From: JANWVO01 sp964458495 | GTDB taxonomy: Bacteria; Acidobacteriota; Terriglobia; Bryobacterales; Bryobacteraceae | NCBI GenBank assembly: GCA_964458495.1 | Contig: CAYWJB010000001.1 | Location: 62,001-126,000 of the forward strand | Length of the DNA: 64,000 bases | Reading direction: 5' to 3' | Part shown: positions 52,778 through 61,168 of the stretch, one piece after another | How positions within the stretch are numbered: the stretch's first letter is position 1 | Layout of the letters: each line of letters starts with the position of its first letter | Translations under genes and position numbers: made by a program | The notes under the pieces: model-generated | What the model was told of the DNA's origin: nothing | What the model saw: the letters and a program-made list of their open reading frames with translations, nothing else | Database searches by the model: none

Positions 52778-55204
52778 TCAGGCGCACGCACCAGATGGCT
52801 GGAGGAGTGAGCCAAGAACGGCGTCCAGTTGCGCGGCGAAGCCGGATGCCCCAGCGGTGAACATGCCGTTGTGATCTCCCTCGGCATCCAGAGCGCAGAA
52901 GCGGCCACGCGTGAAGGCGCGCCAGGCGAGGCGGGGATCTTCGAGGACTTCAGTGCTTGCCGGTTCGCCGCAGGCAACGAAGACGGCGACTGGCCAGGAG
53001 ATGGGGCGGGGCTTCCAGAGCCGGGCATATGCAGCAGTCAGAAGGGATGTCGCCGGCGCGGCTCCGGGGTGTTCGAGCAGCGAGAGCGCGTAGCGCTGGC
53101 CGCGGCGAAGTTGCTGGAGGTAGCGGAAGTGATGGATGGACTGGTCGAGCACCCGCCGCACCTGCCCGCGAAGCGCGACAGCGGCGAGGGAGACGGCCTT
53201 GTTCAGGTAGGAGCGCCAGCTTTGGAGCGGGCGGGGATAGCCGGGCACAGCGGCATCGAACAGGACAAGCGCACCGGTCTCGCCTCCGGCCTCCAGATGG
53301 CTGGCGATCTCCCAGGCGACGACTCCGCCGTAACAGTGACCTCCGAGCAGATATGGGCCCCTGGGTTGAAGTCCACGAATGACGGTGATGGTCCTCGCGG
53401 CGATCTCTTCGACCGGCGCGGCGCGGCCCGGCTCGCAGTCGGGAAAACGGAGGAGGAAAACAGGCCGGTCCGGATCTGTGCTGTCGGCGAGCGGCTGTAG
53501 GTAGCGCGGGCTGCCATGGATTCCTGGCAGGCAGAAGAAGGGGGGCTTGTGGCCGCCGGGGTGAAAGCGCACGACGGGCGCCGCCATGCGGGGCGCTTCC
53601 AGACAGCGCGCAAGGTTTTCGACGGTTGGCTCGGCGAGGAAGCCGGATTCTTCAACAGTTCCGGAAGGCAGCCCGTAGCAGGCGTCGAGTTCCGTCAGGA
53701 GGCGCGCAAGGCCAACGGAATCGCCGCCGAGCGCATACCAGTCCGTCTGGACGCATGGCATTTCTCCGCCCAAGTGGTTGCGCCACCGCGCGGCGAGTTC
53801 AGCCTCGAGCGCATTGGAGGGGGTGACCGCGGGTAGCTGGACGGAGGCGAAGGCGGGCGTGAGTTCATGACGGCGGACCTTGCCGGTGGCGGCTCGCGGC
53901 AGGGAGCCTGCGAAAAAGATCCGGTGGGGAACCTTGTGGGGGGCGAGCCGCCTGGCCGCATACGCACGGAGGTCAGAGGCAGTGACACTGGCCGCCGGCT
54001 GCAGAACGACGGCCGCAGCGACATCTTCGCCGAGGGTGGGATGCGGTAGCCCGAAGGCAGCGGCCTCGCGTACAAGCGGATGGGAGGAGAGGACGTCGTC
54101 GATCTCTGGCGGCGAGATCTTCTCGCCGCCGCGGTTGATCATCTCCTTCGTCCGGCCGGTGACATAGAGGTAGCCGTCCTCGTCGAAGCAACCGAGATCT
54201 CCGGTGCGGAACCAGCCCTCCAGAAAGGCCTCGCGGTTCGCGGGCTCGTCCTTGCGGTAGCCGCGCATTACTGAGGGACCGCGGATCAGGATCTCACCAT
54301 CGGGCTGGAGCCGGATTTCCACTCCGTAAGGAAGACCGGCAGAACCTGGTTTGCGCACTCCTGGCGGCAGCGGGTTCTGGGCGACCGATCCCGATTCGGT
54401 GAGACCATAGGCTTCCACCACAGGCGCCTCCAACAGATCTTCCAACGAGTGGAGGATGGCGGGAGCGAGTTTCGCGCCGGAGGACCTGGCAAAGCGCAGG
54501 CATTTCGGGGGGCGGGGCAGGGACGGGTGGAGGATGGCGTTGTGAATGGCGGGTCCGGCGGTGTACCACGTGGGACGGTACTGATCGAGACAGGAGGCGA
54601 ACTGTTCGGCCTCGAACCGCGGCGTGAGAGTCACGCCGCCGCCCGCGCGGAGCGTTACGAGAAGGCTGAGGATTCCCTGCAGGTGAAAGAGGGGCATGAA
54701 GCTCAGGAGCCGGTCCTCGGCCGAGATGCGGAGTCCCGAGGCGGTCTTGTCCATCATCGCCTGCAAGTTAACGAAGGTGAGCGGAACCTGCTTGGGCTTG
54801 CCAGTAGTGGCTGAGGTGAAAAGGATCAAGGGCACATCGGCAAGCGAATCGTCTTCCGGGACGTCGCTGAACGTCTGGATGCCGGATGGCGTGATCAGGG
54901 CGGACGCGCCGAGGTCGCGGAGCGACGCCTGAATCTCCGCTGCCGTGAGAGAGGGGTTCAGGGGAGCGAGGGTGGCAACAGCAGGCACTCCGAGCAGGCA
55001 AGCCACCATTTCCGGACCGCCAGGCAAGAGCGTCGCTACTACGTGGCCGTGGCGAATGCCGGCGGCGCGCAACCGCCTTGAAATTTCCGCCCCTTTCCTT
55101 AGGAGCGCCGCACGCGTGAGAGCGGCCTGGCCCGGGACCGTCAGCACTGGATCTTCACCCTTCTCCGGCCAGGGGAACCACGCCTCTTCAGGAAAGTCTT
55201 GCAT
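52778..55204 (-). CDS. Single-module synthetase: adenylation domain, carrier domain, thioesterase (A-T-TE)
   Basis: 808 residues from ATG 55204 (an open stretch upstream to 55633 lacks similarity). Adenylation domain ~20-450: A3-like LFTSATTGKPKQV (128-140, with Ala where Gly is usual), VEAYGLTESGS (263-273), GWFRTGDLG (330-338), GRTKEMINRGGEK (350-362), and the C-terminal lysine of PRAATGKVRR (K442). It resembles acyl-CoA-ligase-like enzymes more than peptide-type A domains. Carrier domain ~460-535 with LGGDS, S496 as the phosphopantetheine site. Thioesterase ~545-808 with GHCYG (622-626), i.e. a Cys at the usual Ser position, D650, and H in GDHNGMF. No condensation domain. Product unknown; single-module A-T-TE enzymes can dimerise or release aryl or keto acids. 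Confidence 0.82.
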   Translation of the reverse strand: MQDFPEEAWFPWPEKGEDPVLTVPGQAALTRAALLRKGAEISRRLRAAGIRHGHVVATLLPGGPEMVACLLGVPAVATLAPLNPSLTAAEIQASLRDLGASALITPSGIQTFSDVPEDDSLADVPLILFTSATTGKPKQVPLTFVNLQAMMDKTASGLRISAEDRLLSFMPLFHLQGILSLLVTLRAGGGVTLTPRFEAEQFASCLDQYRPTWYTAGPAIHNAILHPSLPRPPKCLRFARSSGAKLAPAILHSLEDLLEAPVVEAYGLTESGSVAQNPLPPGVRKPGSAGLPYGVEIRLQPDGEILIRGPSVMRGYRKDEPANREAFLEGWFRTGDLGCFDEDGYLYVTGRTKEMINRGGEKISPPEIDDVLSSHPLVREAAAFGLPHPTLGEDVAAAVVLQPAASVTASDLRAYAARRLAPHKVPHRIFFAGSLPRAATGKVRRHELTPAFASVQLPAVTPSNALEAELAARWRNHLGGEMPCVQTDWYALGGDSVGLARLLTELDACYGLPSGTVEESGFLAEPTVENLARCLEAPRMAAPVVRFHPGGHKPPFFCLPGIHGSPRYLQPLADSTDPDRPVFLLRFPDCEPGRAAPVEEIAARTITVIRGLQPRGPYLLGGHCYGGVVAWEIASHLEAGGETGALVLFDAAVPGYPRPLQSWRSYLNKAVSLAAVALRGQVRRVLDQSIHHFRYLQQLRRGQRYALSLLEHPGAAPATSLLTAAYARLWKPRPISWPVAVFVACGEPASTEVLEDPRLAWRAFTRGRFCALDAEGDHNGMFTAGASGFAAQLDAVLGSLLQPSGACA

Positions 55205-55545
55205 CAAGATCGAGCACCAGACATGCCAGTCCGGAATTGTGTCACAGCCGGACGGACAAGGCAAGACATGGCACAAAGAAATCTGAAAGGGCGTTCGCCC
55301 GCCGCGCCGAACAGGATTCGGGAATCCACTGCGCCCCACAACCCTCTTCGGCGCATGGTGCGAGGCGCACTCCGGCATGGACGCCCAACCGGTGGACTTC
55401 CAGCCGGAGCACCCTGGCGGCGTATCAGAGAGACATTCCGGCGTGACAGTCAGGCCGGGCAAGGCGGCGAAAGCTTTGAACATCCCGACTCCCGGCTGTT
55501 GCCGCAGCAAGACCGGGAGCAAGATGACCTGCGATGACCCGGACG
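55205..55545 (+). other. Intergenic stretch upstream of the synthetase gene, no gene recognised
   Basis: About 340 bases between the synthetase start and the second repeat. Open frames here are short and none shows recognisable sequence or a good ribosome-binding site. It must contain the synthetase promoter (minus strand), but no convincing pair of boxes was found. Confidence 0.5.
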
Positions 55546-55850
55546 GCGCCGGGCAGTCGTTGGTGGCGCGCTTCCAGGCGGCCGGATTCACGCTTGGGGA
55601 GAAGAACCGCTTCGCCACAGACTGTGGTCTCAAGATCCTGGACGCTCAGGGTGGCGAGCCGTTCACGCAGGAGGAAGCGGCGAGCGACGAGGTGGAGCCG
55701 TTCTATCCGCGCCGGCTGCTAAACGGGGCGCGGACGCTCAGCATCACCGAGGGCGTGACGCCGGGCGACTACTTGCTGGAAGTAACCGTCACGGACGATG
55801 GTGGCGGCAAGACGGCCGCCGCGCAGGGGCGCTTCAGGGTGGAGAAGTAA
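55546..55850 (+). pseudogene. Truncated duplicate of the secreted beta-sandwich gene's 3' end
   Basis: The frame that ends at the TAA 55848-55850 encodes a close copy of the last ~100 residues of the protein at 51926-52768 (VARFQAAGFTLGEKNRF, EPFTQEEAASDEVEPFYPRRL, TLSITEGVTPGDYLLEVTV). The frame stays open upstream to 55377 but without similarity, and lacks a signal peptide. No internal stop or frameshift is present, so it could be a young remnant. Part of the synthetase-flanking repeat pair. Confidence 0.7.
55563..55850 (+). repeat. Direct repeat, copy B
   Basis: Second copy of the 288-base repeat described at 52481-52768; offset exactly 3082 bases, same orientation, no insertions or deletions between copies. 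Recombination between the copies would delete the whole synthetase gene. Confidence 0.85.
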
Positions 55851-56195
55851 CTCCCGAATCGCAGAAACCAGGCATAATCAAACATGGTTATCTTTTATCT
55901 CGCTCGCGCTATCCCCCCTCTGCATAGTCGTATTGACGGCGCCATGGATGGATGATTTCGAGTAATATCCGGAAAATGGTGATTCGGTTCCTGGCTTTGC
56001 TCGGGCTCCGTTTGCACCGGGCGGCCCGTCTGAAGGCTTGCCGCGGCGGGCGCCCGACCGAAGCCCGCCGGACCAGCATGGGAGCACCATCTGACGGCCA
56101 GCGGCCACTTTTGACTCTTATGCGCCGCTTGCTCGAATTTCATTTCCCCTCCACACAGGATAATGAAACCTCCAGTTCTTTTTCACAATCAGGCG
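55851..56195 (+). other. Intergenic stretch, no gene recognised
   Basis: About 345 bases after the gene fragment. It is visibly richer in A and T than its surroundings in places (for example around 55870-55960). Open frames here lack ribosome-binding sites and family resemblance. No repeat or RNA structure was found apart from the promoter at its end. Confidence 0.5.
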
Positions 56196-56223
56196 TTGAC
56201 ATGGATCCCGGGGGGGGTAGAGT
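56196..56223 (+). promoter_or_regulatory. Sigma-70 promoter of the Cys-rich protein gene
   Basis: TTGACA (56196-56201, perfect -35) and TAGAGT (56218-56223) with a 16-base spacer that includes a run of eight G. The -10 box ends 7 bases before the ATG, so the start of transcription would fall at or next to the first codon. Confidence 0.55.
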
Positions 56224-56230
56224 TTGGGCC

Positions 56231-56524
56231 ATGATTAGACGGATCCTCAACAGACACGGAGTTGTTTTTCCGGCAGTGGCGGTGCTCTGCCTGCTCGTTT
56301 CGATGGGGGCGCCGCAGCCGGCGGGTGCGCGTCGTTGCGTGGAGCAGGGTGAGGGTTGTGACTTTTGTCCTTTCAACTGCCGCCTCTGTGCTTCTCTTTC
56401 GGGCTCTGCGGTTCGAATCAATATGTACTGCGGGCCTGGCTGCCAGTACCATCTGGTGCGCTGGTTCTGCAACACGTGGCCCCTCGGGGAGATCTGGTGT
56501 CTGGACTGCGTTCGTCCTGCATAG
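56231..56524 (+). CDS. Small Cys-rich secreted protein
   Basis: 97 residues from ATG 56231. Signal peptide IRRILNRHGVVFPAVAVLCLLVSMGAPQPAGA. The mature ~65 residues contain ten Cys, in C-x-CPFNC-x-LC, MYCGPGC, FC and WCLDC groupings, which would suit disulfides or metal binding. No family name is known to me. A likely promoter ends 7 bases before the start, suggesting a leaderless or nearly leaderless mRNA. The next gene begins 30 bases later on the same strand. Confidence 0.65.
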   Translation: MIRRILNRHGVVFPAVAVLCLLVSMGAPQPAGARRCVEQGEGCDFCPFNCRLCASLSGSAVRINMYCGPGCQYHLVRWFCNTWPLGEIWCLDCVRPA

Positions 56525-56554
56525 GAAGATTGGTCAACAGACTGGAGACAGACG

Positions 56555-57205
56555 GTGAAGACTGCATCCGCGCCCGCATCGATGTGGCGCACCAGCCGTG
56601 GCTTCGCCGGCTTGGCGCTGGCTCTTGGCATCCTTTCCGGGTGGCCTTCCCGCGCAGCGGAACCCTACGTGGCGAGGGGGCTGATTCAGGTGTTTCACGT
56701 CGATTCCTCCGGCAGTGAGCAGCTGGTCAATTCCATTCAGCTTTTGGAAGCGCGCGACCGGCTGGGCAGCCGTTACACTCTTCAGGAGGACAGCAACTGC
56801 CGCCGGGCGGCGCTGTGGGACAGCTCGACGGGCCTGATGTACCAGCTGGATCCACGATCCAGGCAGGCGGTCGTTGTAGACAAGATGCTTCAGTACATGG
56901 AAGGCCAGCGAGCGGCCCCACAAGCGAGCGATCCGGGCTCCCGGTCGAGCCACCTGAAGGTTCCTTGCGTCCGCTACCCTGTGCGGCAGGGCCTGCCGGG
57001 CAAGCTGGCCAACATCGGGAAAAGCTGCGTTTCGCCCGACCTCGGATTGACCCCCGGGTCGGAGGACAGGATGCAGGTGGATGACAAAACGGTAGTGATC
57101 CGGCAGACCGCCACAGACACACGCATCGGCGAAGAGCCGGATGCCGCCTGGTTCTGCATCCCGCAGGATTATACGGTGATCGGACAACCCCCTCGCGAGC
57201 ACTGA
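56555..57205 (+). CDS. Secreted protein of unknown function, partner of the Cys-rich protein
   Basis: 216 residues from GTG 56555 (GGAGAC upstream). A hydrophobic segment FAGLALALGILSGWPSRA after a short basic N-terminus suggests a signal peptide. The mature part holds four Cys (SNCRR, VPCVRY, KSCVSP, WFCIPQ) and beta-like segments LIQVFHVDSSGSEQLVNSIQ and MQVDDKTVVIRQTATDT. I do not recognise a family. It follows the Cys-rich gene closely and probably shares its transcript. Confidence 0.6.
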   Translation: MKTASAPASMWRTSRGFAGLALALGILSGWPSRAAEPYVARGLIQVFHVDSSGSEQLVNSIQLLEARDRLGSRYTLQEDSNCRRAALWDSSTGLMYQLDPRSRQAVVVDKMLQYMEGQRAAPQASDPGSRSSHLKVPCVRYPVRQGLPGKLANIGKSCVSPDLGLTPGSEDRMQVDDKTVVIRQTATDTRIGEEPDAAWFCIPQDYTVIGQPPREH

Positions 57206-57279
57206 TACGGCGCCTTCCCTCACAGTCTGAGAAGATTCCCGCGGCGCGGGCACCATTCCAGAGGAGGCTGCCGCGCCCG

Positions 57280-58800
57280 ATGCCGCTGTTCCGCACGTTG
57301 AGCGCCGCACTGGTGGGCATTGAAGCCCAGCCGGTGGACGTGGAGGTGGACGTCTACCCGGGCGGCATGGACCGTGACTTCGCAGTCGTGGGCATGCCGG
57401 ACACGGCGGTGAAAGAGAGCCGCCAGCGGATCCGCTCGGCGCTCGCCAACAGCGGCTTCTACCAGCCCAGCCAGTGCGTGACCATCAACCTGGCCCCGGC
57501 GAGTCTGCGGAAGGAAGGGGCCGGTTTCGATCTGCCCATCGCGGTGGCGATTCTCGGAGCTATGGGAAAAGTTCCCGCGCGGCACGATCAGCTGCTGGTG
57601 GGCGAGCTGTCACTGGATGGCAGTGTGCGTCCGGTGCGCGGCGCACTGCCGGTGGCCGCTTGCGCGCGGGAGCAGGGGGCGCGGGCGGTGGTGGTTCCCA
57701 AGGAAAATGCGGCCGAGGCAGCGGTAGTGGAAGGACTGCAAGTCTACGGAGTGACGCACCTGAACGAGGTGGTGGGGCTGCTGACCGAACCCGCCCGCTT
57801 CCAGCCGGATCTGCCCGCGCCCGCCGAGTCTTGCGCCGGAGCGGAGGCGGATCTGGATTTCGCCGACGTGCGCGGGCAGACCACGGCCAAGCGGGCGCTG
57901 GAGGTGGCTGCGGCGGGCGGGCACAACGTGCTGTTGATCGGACCGCCCGGCTCGGGCAAGACGATGCTGGCGCGGCGGCTCGCCGGGATCCTGCCGCCGC
58001 TGACGCTGGAAGAAGCGCTGGAGGCGACGCGCATCCACAGCGTGGCGGGCGTGTTGCCCGGCGGGCAGGGGCTGTTGCGGACGCGGCCGTTCCGCGCGCC
58101 GCACCACACCATTTCCGACGCCGCGCTGGTGGGCGGCGGCATGGGGCTGCCGCGGCCGGGCGAAGTGAGCCTGGCGCATCACGGCGTGCTGTTCCTGGAC
58201 GAGCTGCCGGAGTTCCCGCGCAACGTGCTGGAGCTGCTGCGGCAGCCGCTGGAGGAGCGGGCGGTGGTGATCGCCCGGTCGCAGATGACGCTGCGCTTCC
58301 CCGCCTCGTTTACGCTGGTGGCGGCGATGAATCCGTGCCGGTGCGGCTATTTCGGCGACCCGACGCGCGAGTGCCGCTGCACGGGCGCGCAGATCCAGCA
58401 GTATCTGGGCAAGATCAGCGGGCCGCTGCTGGACCGGATCGACCTGCACATCGAGGTGCCTGCGGTGCCGTTTCAGGAGCTGCGGGCGCGCAACGGCGGC
58501 GCGGGGTCGGCCGAGATGCGGCAGCGCGTGCTGGCGGCGAGGGCGCGGCAGCGGGCGCGCGGTTTCGTCAACGCCGAGATCCCGCCGGGCCGGCTGCGCG
58601 GACTGTGCCCGCTCGACGCGGCGGGCGAACGGACCCTGGAACAGGCGGTCAAGCGGCTGGCGCTTTCGGCGCGCGCGCACGACCGCATTCTGAAAGTGGC
58701 GCGCACCATCGCGGATCTGGCGGGGACGGAGGAGATCCAGGCCAAGCACGTGGCCGAGGCGGTGCAGTACCGGAGCCTCGACCGGAGCTACTGGAGCTGA
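57280..58800 (+). CDS. comM: ComM/YifB-type Mg-chelatase-like AAA ATPase
   Basis: 506 residues with AGAGGAGG upstream. N-terminal Lon-protease-like domain (1-~190; VDVYPGGMDRDFAVVGMPDTAVKESRQRIRSAL). AAA core: Walker A GPPGSGKTMLARRL near 221-234, Walker B LFLDELPEF, MNPCRCGYFGD zinc-like cluster and ISGPLLDRIDLHIEVP. ComM is a hexameric helicase that promotes branch migration during natural transformation in Gram-negative bacteria. The MNPCxCG segment is conserved in the family. Stands alone, convergent with the J-domain gene. Confidence 0.93.
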   Translation: MPLFRTLSAALVGIEAQPVDVEVDVYPGGMDRDFAVVGMPDTAVKESRQRIRSALANSGFYQPSQCVTINLAPASLRKEGAGFDLPIAVAILGAMGKVPARHDQLLVGELSLDGSVRPVRGALPVAACAREQGARAVVVPKENAAEAAVVEGLQVYGVTHLNEVVGLLTEPARFQPDLPAPAESCAGAEADLDFADVRGQTTAKRALEVAAAGGHNVLLIGPPGSGKTMLARRLAGILPPLTLEEALEATRIHSVAGVLPGGQGLLRTRPFRAPHHTISDAALVGGGMGLPRPGEVSLAHHGVLFLDELPEFPRNVLELLRQPLEERAVVIARSQMTLRFPASFTLVAAMNPCRCGYFGDPTRECRCTGAQIQQYLGKISGPLLDRIDLHIEVPAVPFQELRARNGGAGSAEMRQRVLAARARQRARGFVNAEIPPGRLRGLCPLDAAGERTLEQAVKRLALSARAHDRILKVARTIADLAGTEEIQAKHVAEAVQYRSLDRSYWS

Positions 58801-58812
58801 GGAATCGCCGGC

Positions 58813-59445
58813 TCAGGCCAGCGGCGGTTCCTGCTCGCCGCCCTCCGCGGGAGACTGCTGCAAGTCTTCGGGGACGTCGCCGCGGGCCTGGCCGGTTTCG
58901 GCCGCCTTCAACAGGTGATACAGGACCCGGTTCTTGGGCAGGTGCTCCTCCACCCAGTCGACGCCGGCAGCCGTGATCACGAAGTCGCTGCTGCCGTCCT
59001 GGCGCACCAGCTCGCGCTCTTTCAGGTACCAAAGCGTGAAGAGCAGGTGCTCGCGGGGGAAGGTCATCGTCTGCTCCAGCTCCAGCACGGAGACGCCCGG
59101 CTTGTCGGGGTCGGTCCGGCGCCTGTTGTAGAGCAGGCAGAGGATGCCCATGCGGCGGTTGGCTTCGCCGTCGATGCCGACGGCGAAGTCCTTCAGGCCG
59201 AAGACGCCGATGGGCTGCATCCGCATGACGGCCAGTTCGCTGTTGTAGTCGGCCCGGCGCTGCGGATCGCTCAGCACCTGGTAGGCCTTGTTGAGAAGCT
59301 GGAACTTCTCGGCGTCGCCCGTGTGCGGGTTGTCGGGGTGGAACCGCGCCGCCAGAATGCGGTAGACGCGCACGATGGTGTCGTGCTCGGCGTTGGGGCT
59401 GATCTGCATCAGCTCATAGAAATCGACGAACTTGCTGGCTTCCAT
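58813..59445 (-). CDS. J-domain protein with C-terminal winged-helix-like region
   Basis: 210 residues. N-terminal J domain (~8-70): DFYELMQISPNAEHDTI and the HPD motif at 36-38 (RFHPDNPHTG), so it can stimulate an Hsp70. No G/F region or zinc fingers follow. Residues ~80-165 (GIDGEANRRMGILCLLYNRRR and REHLLFTLWYLKERELV) look like a winged-helix or other small helical domain. Probably recruits DnaK to a specific client, unknown. Convergent with comM. Confidence 0.85.
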   Translation of the reverse strand: MEASKFVDFYELMQISPNAEHDTIVRVYRILAARFHPDNPHTGDAEKFQLLNKAYQVLSDPQRRADYNSELAVMRMQPIGVFGLKDFAVGIDGEANRRMGILCLLYNRRRTDPDKPGVSVLELEQTMTFPREHLLFTLWYLKERELVRQDGSSDFVITAAGVDWVEEHLPKNRVLYHLLKAAETGQARGDVPEDLQQSPAEGGEQEPPLA

Positions 59446-59505
59446 GCGTGTCCTCCGGTGCGGGCGCTCCGCGCACCCTTATGATGGATGAGGAGCCGAC
59501 AGCCG

Positions 59506-60081
59506 ATGATCGAACTGATTCCGCCGCCACTGCCCCTTCTCCTCCAGTTCCTCCTGATTGTACTCGTTTTGCCTGCGGCGGTTTTCGACTTCCGCTCGCG
59601 CCGCATCCCGAACTGGCTGTGCGTGGCGGGCTTCGTGGCAGGCGTGGGCGCAAACACGGCACTTGGCGGCTGGGCCGGGCTGAAGGCTTCGCTGCTCGGG
59701 TTCGCCGTGGCGTTCGGCGTGTACTTCGTCTTGTACCTGTTGCACGCGATGGGGGCGGGGGACGTGAAGCTGATGGGCGCGGCGGGCGCGATTACCGGGC
59801 TGCACACGTGGCTTGTCCTCTTCGCCGCCACGTCGATCTTCGGCATGATCGCCGCACTTGCGCTGGCGCTGGCCAAGGGACGGTTCGGCGCCACGCTATG
59901 GAACGTGGCGTATCTGGTCCGCGAGCTGCTCAGCTTTCGCGCGCCCTACATGCGGCACGAGCAGCTGGATGTCAAGAACCCCAAAACGCTGCGCCTGCCG
60001 CACGGAGTATCCATCGCCGCCGGCGCCGCCGCCGTGCTCATCCTGGCATGGTGGAAGGCGGCGGGCCGGCAGGGGAATTGA
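59506..60081 (+). CDS. cpaA: A24-family prepilin peptidase (TadV/CpaA type)
   Basis: 191 residues from ATG 59506 (GAGGAG ten bases upstream; an earlier in-frame ATG at 59488 is possible). A membrane aspartyl protease that removes the leader from prepilins. The catalytic aspartates are D28 in DFRSRRIPN and D86 in GAGDVKLMG. Six or so membrane helices; the N-terminal methylase domain of PilD is absent, as in TadV/CpaA. It faces the tad operon tail-to-tail, and is very likely the peptidase for that system. Confidence 0.9.
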   Translation: MIELIPPPLPLLLQFLLIVLVLPAAVFDFRSRRIPNWLCVAGFVAGVGANTALGGWAGLKASLLGFAVAFGVYFVLYLLHAMGAGDVKLMGAAGAITGLHTWLVLFAATSIFGMIAALALALAKGRFGATLWNVAYLVRELLSFRAPYMRHEQLDVKNPKTLRLPHGVSIAAGAAAVLILAWWKAAGRQGN

Positions 60082-60085
60082 CCGC

Positions 60086-60199
60086 TCAGCGGTGCTGCTT
60101 GAACTCCCGCAGCTTGCGCGCGCGTCTGCGGCGCAGGTACAGCACGAGACAAATCAGTGCGCCGATTCCACTGACAATCGGGAGCCACTGCTGATCCAT
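60086..60199 (-). CDS. 37-residue membrane microprotein at the end of the tad operon
   Basis: A short frame with GGAG ten bases ahead of ATG 60199 and a TGA at 60086-60088. The product has one hydrophobic segment (LPIVSGIGALICLVLYL) followed by a very basic tail (RRRRARKLREFKQHR), giving a predicted single-pass protein with its tail inside. It starts 26 bases after tadC on the same strand, so it is likely co-transcribed with the tad genes. Function unknown. Confidence 0.5.
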   Translation of the reverse strand: MDQQWLPIVSGIGALICLVLYLRRRRARKLREFKQHR

Positions 60200-60225
60200 A
60201 TTCCGTCTACTCCTTCAGGAAGAAA

Positions 60226-61167
60226 TCAACCGCCGGACTGACCGCTGATCGCGGGCATCAGCCCCCGGAACAGCATCAACATCGCCGGGGCGCCCACAAT
60301 AATCAGGATCGCTGGCAGGATAGTGAAAAAAATCACGACTGTCAACTTCGGGGGCAGCTTGTTGGCCTTTTCCTCGGCCAGCTGCCGGCGCCGCACGCGC
60401 ATGAATTCGGCGTGCGTGCGGAGCGCGTCGGCCACGCTGGTGCCGAAGCGGTCCGTCTGCACCAGCACGGCCACCAGCTTGCGGATTTCCGTCTCCATGG
60501 TCCGGTCGGCCATGTTGCGCAGGGCGTCGGCGCGTTTGACGCCGGCGCGAGTTTCCATGGAAACCAGGTTCAGTTCGCGGCACAGCTCCGGGTGCGCGTA
60601 GGCCAGCTCCTCGCTGACTTTCATGATGGCTTGATCCAGCCCGAGCCCTGCCTCTACTGCCACCACCATCAGGTCCAGCGCATCGGGCAGAGCCAGCCGC
60701 AGCTTCTCCTGATAACTCTCGCCCAGGACGTCGAGCCCGAAGTTGGCGAGCATAAACCCGAGCACCGCCGCCAGCGCCACGATGCCCCACTCCACCAGCA
60801 TGGGCAGGTCGAACATCGGCATCATCAGCCAGGCGAGCACACCCGCGCCCACGGTCACCAGCGTGCGGATGGCCAGAAAAACAGGCAGCGCGGCATCGGA
60901 ACGGTAGCCCGCGACCATCAACTGCCTCTTCAGCAGCGAGGCGCTCATCGGGTCCTGCGGCAGCTTCTCCCCGAACCACTGCAACGCCTCCCGGACGCGG
61001 AAGCCGTAGCCCGCCGCTTTCCGGTAGCCCACATCCACGACGCCGCCCACGGGGCCGGCCAGTTTCTCGAAAACCTCCCCGGGCCGCACATAATACCGGT
61101 AGCCGTACCAGATGATGGACCCTGCCAGGAGCAGGAAGAAAACGGCGATGATGACGGGAATCAGCAT
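60226..61167 (-). CDS. tadC: Tad secretion system inner-membrane protein TadC
   Basis: 313 residues, type II secretion F domain. Membrane helices at the N-terminus (LIPVIIAVFFLLLAGSIIW), in the middle (two helices around 95-130) and at the C-terminus (VVIFFTILPAILIIVGAPAML). The T2SF helical core (ALDLMVVAVEAGLGLDQAIMKVSEEL) is clear. Forms the Tad/Flp pilus inner-membrane platform with TadB. One base separates it from tadB. Confidence 0.9.
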   Translation of the reverse strand: MLIPVIIAVFFLLLAGSIIWYGYRYYVRPGEVFEKLAGPVGGVVDVGYRKAAGYGFRVREALQWFGEKLPQDPMSASLLKRQLMVAGYRSDAALPVFLAIRTLVTVGAGVLAWLMMPMFDLPMLVEWGIVALAAVLGFMLANFGLDVLGESYQEKLRLALPDALDLMVVAVEAGLGLDQAIMKVSEELAYAHPELCRELNLVSMETRAGVKRADALRNMADRTMETEIRKLVAVLVQTDRFGTSVADALRTHAEFMRVRRRQLAEEKANKLPPKLTVVIFFTILPAILIIVGAPAMLMLFRGLMPAISGQSGG

Positions 61168-61168
61168 G

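Noticed and set aside
55377..55545. Intact gene starting at 55377 that ends in repeat copy B
   Set aside because: The upstream part has no ribosome-binding site, signal peptide or similarity; only the last ~100 codons match the neighbouring gene, so it is treated as a fragment.
56210..56217. Run of eight G as a phase-variable tract
   Set aside because: It lies in the spacer of the promoter before the Cys-rich gene and could alter spacing, but a single homopolymer of eight bases in a GC-rich genome is not enough to claim phase variation.
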